This document shows, in pieces, positions 62,351 to 64,000 of a stretch of DNA of 64,000 nt. Under the pieces are notes generated by a model. The model searched no databases. It was not told where the DNA came from and was given only the letters and a program-made list of their open reading frames with translations. The position numbers and the translations under genes are program-made. Source of the DNA: an uncultured Clostridia bacterium (GTDB lineage Bacteria; Bacillota; Clostridia; Peptostreptococcales; Acidaminobacteraceae); assembly GCA_927417275.1 (NCBI GenBank), contig CAKMJV010000010.1, positions 62,001 through 126,000 of the forward strand, read 5' to 3'. How positions within the stretch are numbered: the first letter of the stretch is position 1; each line of letters opens with the position of its first letter.

Positions 62351-63295
62351 ATGGGTTTTATTATTGGTTTAACATTAGCAGTTCTTTTATTGTTGCTTGT
62401 GGTCGCAAACATTCGCGTTGTCCCACAGTCTAATGGATATGTTATTGAGAGATTAGGCGCTTACTTAACAACATGGGAAACGGGTTTGCATTTTAAAATT
62501 CCTTTACTTGATCGTATCTCTAAGAAGGTATCATTGAAGGAAATGGTAGCAGACTTCCCACCGCAACCTGTAATCACAAAGGATAATGTAACGATGAAGA
62601 TTGACACCGTTGTTTATTATCAAATTACAGATCCAAAGCTTTATACCTATGGTGTTGCTATGCCTATGGTTGCGATTGAGAATTTGACAGCGACGACACT
62701 TCGTAATATCATCGGACAACTCGAACTCGATGAAACACTCTCATCTAGAGATCTTATTAATACGCAAATGCGTGCAATTCTAGATGAAGCCACAGATCCA
62801 TGGGGTATCAAAGTTAACCGTGTGGAACTTAAAAACATTTTACCACCTAAAGATATTCAAGAGGCGATGGAAAAACAAATGAGAGCAGAACGTGAAAGAA
62901 GAGAATCGATTTTACGTGCTGAAGGTGAAAAGCGATCTGCTATTTTAGTGGCTGAAGGTAAAAAAGAGTCCGTGATCTTAAGTGCAGAAGCAGAAAAGCA
63001 ATCTGCGATTCTTAGAGCAGAAGCGAAAAGAGAAGCACAAATTCGCGAGGCTGAAGGTGAAGCAGAAGCAATCCTTAAGATTCAACAAGCGACAGCTCAA
63101 GGTTTAGATATGATTAAAGCAGTACATGTAGACCAATCTGTACTTGCGTTAAAAAGTTTTGAAGCACTAGCAAAAGTTGCAAACGGACAAGCGACGAAGT
63201 TAATTATTCCTTCGGAACTAACCAGTGTGGCTAGTATGGTTGCAAGTATTACTGAAGTTGCAGGATTAGGTAAAAAAGAAGAACCAAAATTATAA
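62351..63295 (+). CDS. SPFH/Band 7 (stomatin-like) protein
   Basis: 314 aa. N-terminal TM (about 3-20), Band 7 domain (about 21-185; VPQSNGYVIERLGAYLTTWETGLHFKIP and GIKVNRVELKNILPPKDIQEAM regions), then a coiled coil of repeated alternating Glu/Arg/Ala (about 185-250; ILRAEGEKRSAILVAEGKKE). Companion of NfeD at 61864, forming membrane assemblies. RBS AGGAGG. Confidence 0.94.
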   Translation: MGFIIGLTLAVLLLLLVVANIRVVPQSNGYVIERLGAYLTTWETGLHFKIPLLDRISKKVSLKEMVADFPPQPVITKDNVTMKIDTVVYYQITDPKLYTYGVAMPMVAIENLTATTLRNIIGQLELDETLSSRDLINTQMRAILDEATDPWGIKVNRVELKNILPPKDIQEAMEKQMRAERERRESILRAEGEKRSAILVAEGKKESVILSAEAEKQSAILRAEAKREAQIREAEGEAEAILKIQQATAQGLDMIKAVHVDQSVLALKSFEALAKVANGQATKLIIPSELTSVASMVASITEVAGLGKKEEPKL

Positions 63296-63309
63296 GAATA
63301 AGCGAAATG

Positions 63310-63363
63310 AAATGACCGACATTTGTTAGAATTCAACATCTAACAGATGAAGGTCATTTTTTT
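63310..63363 (+). terminator. terminator after the SPFH gene
   Basis: Outer stem AAATGACC / GGTCATTT with an inner CATTTGTTAGA / TCTAACAGATG stem, then TTTTTTT. Confidence 0.85.
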
Positions 63364-63444
63364 ATGCTTAATTAATAAAATTAACAATCAGATTAACAAA
63401 GTTAATGTAATTATTAGAATTCGGTTAAAATGTTTGAATACATA

Positions 63445-63473
63445 TTTACATTTCTCCAAAATGCGCGTATTTT
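63445..63473 (+). promoter_or_regulatory. putative promoter of the DUF2089 gene
   Basis: TTTACA, 17-nt spacer, TATTTT. The whole stretch reads as an imperfect palindrome (TTTACA ... TGTAAA), so an operator may overlap it. Confidence 0.45.
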
Positions 63474-63506
63474 GTAAATAGGAGCCGCGATGAAAGGAGA
63501 CCGAGT

Positions 63507-63875
63507 ATGAAGCATAATGTTATAGGCATGTGTCCGGTGTGTGATGCAAAGTTAAAAGTTGTACGGTTACAGTGTGATCGCTGTAAGACGGGTATAGATG
63601 GTAATTTCGAAATGGACAAGTTCAGTTATCTTACTTCTGAGCAAAAAGAATTTATAGAGATTTTTGTAAAGAATAGAGGCAACATAAAAGAAATCGAAAA
63701 GGATTTAGGGATTTCATATCCTACGGTTCGAAGAAACCTAGACCAAGTCATAGAAGCGCTAGGGTATAATGTTAAACCGAGTGAAGAAGAAGTGAATAAA
63801 AAAGAAATTTTAGAAAAATTAAGTTTAGGTGAATTAACATCGGAAGAAGCATTAAAGCGATTAAAAGGTGAATGA
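63507..63875 (+). CDS. DUF2089 family putative regulator
   Basis: 122 aa. Zinc ribbon GMCPVCDAKLKVVRLQCDRCKT (CxxC pair, region 7-28), then an HTH (LTSEQKEFIEIFVKNRGNIKEIEKDLGISYPTVRRNLDQV region), and a C-terminal SHOCT-like LSLGELTSEEALKRLKG. These small proteins are thought to regulate a following membrane/DUF4097 gene. RBS AAAGGAG. The next gene starts 22 nt later. Confidence 0.88.
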   Translation: MKHNVIGMCPVCDAKLKVVRLQCDRCKTGIDGNFEMDKFSYLTSEQKEFIEIFVKNRGNIKEIEKDLGISYPTVRRNLDQVIEALGYNVKPSEEEVNKKEILEKLSLGELTSEEALKRLKGE

Positions 63876-63896
63876 GTGATTTAAAGGAGGATTATC

Positions 63897-64000
63897 ATGA
63901 ATGAAGATCAAATGAAGGTTTTAAAAATGATTGAGGCGGGAACGATTACAGCTGAAGAAGGTTATAAACTTATGGAGGCAATTAGTAGCCCTACGAAAAA
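63897..64000 (+). CDS. SHOCT-like-domain protein (truncated by window end)
   Basis: 34 codons visible from ATG at 63897 (AAAGGAGG 8 nt upstream): MNEDQMKVLKMIEAGTITAEEGYKL, a short SHOCT-like helix pair that often precedes a DUF4097 adhesin-type domain or phage-shock-like protein. It cannot be further assigned. Confidence 0.6.
   Translation, partial: MNEDQMKVLKMIEAGTITAEEGYKLMEAISSPTK

Overview
The window looks like a chromosomal segment of a low-GC, anaerobic, Gram-positive bacterium (Bacillota, class Clostridia; a Fusibacter-like relative is possible, but I cannot name the species from this sequence). The basis is: strong AGGAGG ribosome binding sites, T-box leaders before leuS and cysK, RecU, an OmpR/LevR/PerR/CsoR regulator set, and the oxygen-defence kit of strict anaerobes (rubredoxin, desulfoferrodoxin, rubrerythrin, hemerythrin). 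The gene track is dense, with only one insertion sequence and no prophage or CRISPR array seen.

Layout. 1-5.9 kb: partial YibE/F membrane protein, a ferritin-like protein, a minus-strand operon of an RsbW-like ATPase, a chemoreceptor and a STAS antagonist (a partner-switch cassette), and an OmpR-type regulator with a degenerate receiver. 6-12.9 kb: CopZ-like protein, leuS with a Leu T-box, YkuS-like protein, flavin reductase, PAS-SpoIIE phosphatase, PRPP synthetase and tRNA-Val(GAC). 13-19.7 kb: lipoprotein and the oppBCDF-oppA oligopeptide importer. 20-24 kb: adenine deaminase, then a complete IS1182-family element. 24-30.4 kb: hemerythrin, cobalamin adenosyltransferase, DUF2177 protein, a lipoprotein plus ABC-2 exporter, and a YjbQ-type protein. 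30.5-40.9 kb: an amino-sugar catabolic island: LevR-type sigma-54 activator, sigma-54 promoter, HPr, GlcNAc-kinase-like protein, Lac/Cel-family PTS B, C and A, MupG/DUF871 glycosidase, nagA, nagB and an MFS permease. 41-43.8 kb: LysR regulator divergent from a Cys T-box-cysK-cysE unit. 43.8-49.1 kb: FrdX-like iron-sulfur protein behind a Crp/Fnr-type box, recU, and a sulfur/redox operon of a HesB-like SELENOPROTEIN with an in-frame UGA, a glutaredoxin, a four-domain CoADR-rhodanese-TusA-DsrE fusion and a CsoR/CstR-family repressor. 49-52.7 kb: rubredoxin reductase divergent from a PerR-boxed operon of rubredoxin, perR, desulfoferrodoxin, ferritin and rubrerythrin. 52.7-64 kb: RNase H, glutamine synthetase, a RocB-like protein lacking likely metal ligands, two tandem PepF oligoendopeptidases, a GAF-GGDEF protein, NfeD plus an SPFH protein, DUF2089 and the start of a SHOCT-like gene.

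How it fits together. Peptides enter through Opp and could be cut by the PepF pair. Amino sugars enter through the PTS and are carried to fructose-6-phosphate by the MupG-like enzyme, the kinase, NagA and NagB. Cysteine synthesis is controlled by tRNA-Cys charging. Sulfane sulfur or copper stress is probably sensed by the CsoR-like protein, and peroxide by PerR. The strongest item is the selenoprotein gene at 45692-45979, which normal ORF calling splits at its UGA, together with its promoter and a GC-rich palindromic operator. All functional calls are from reading motifs; no database search was run.
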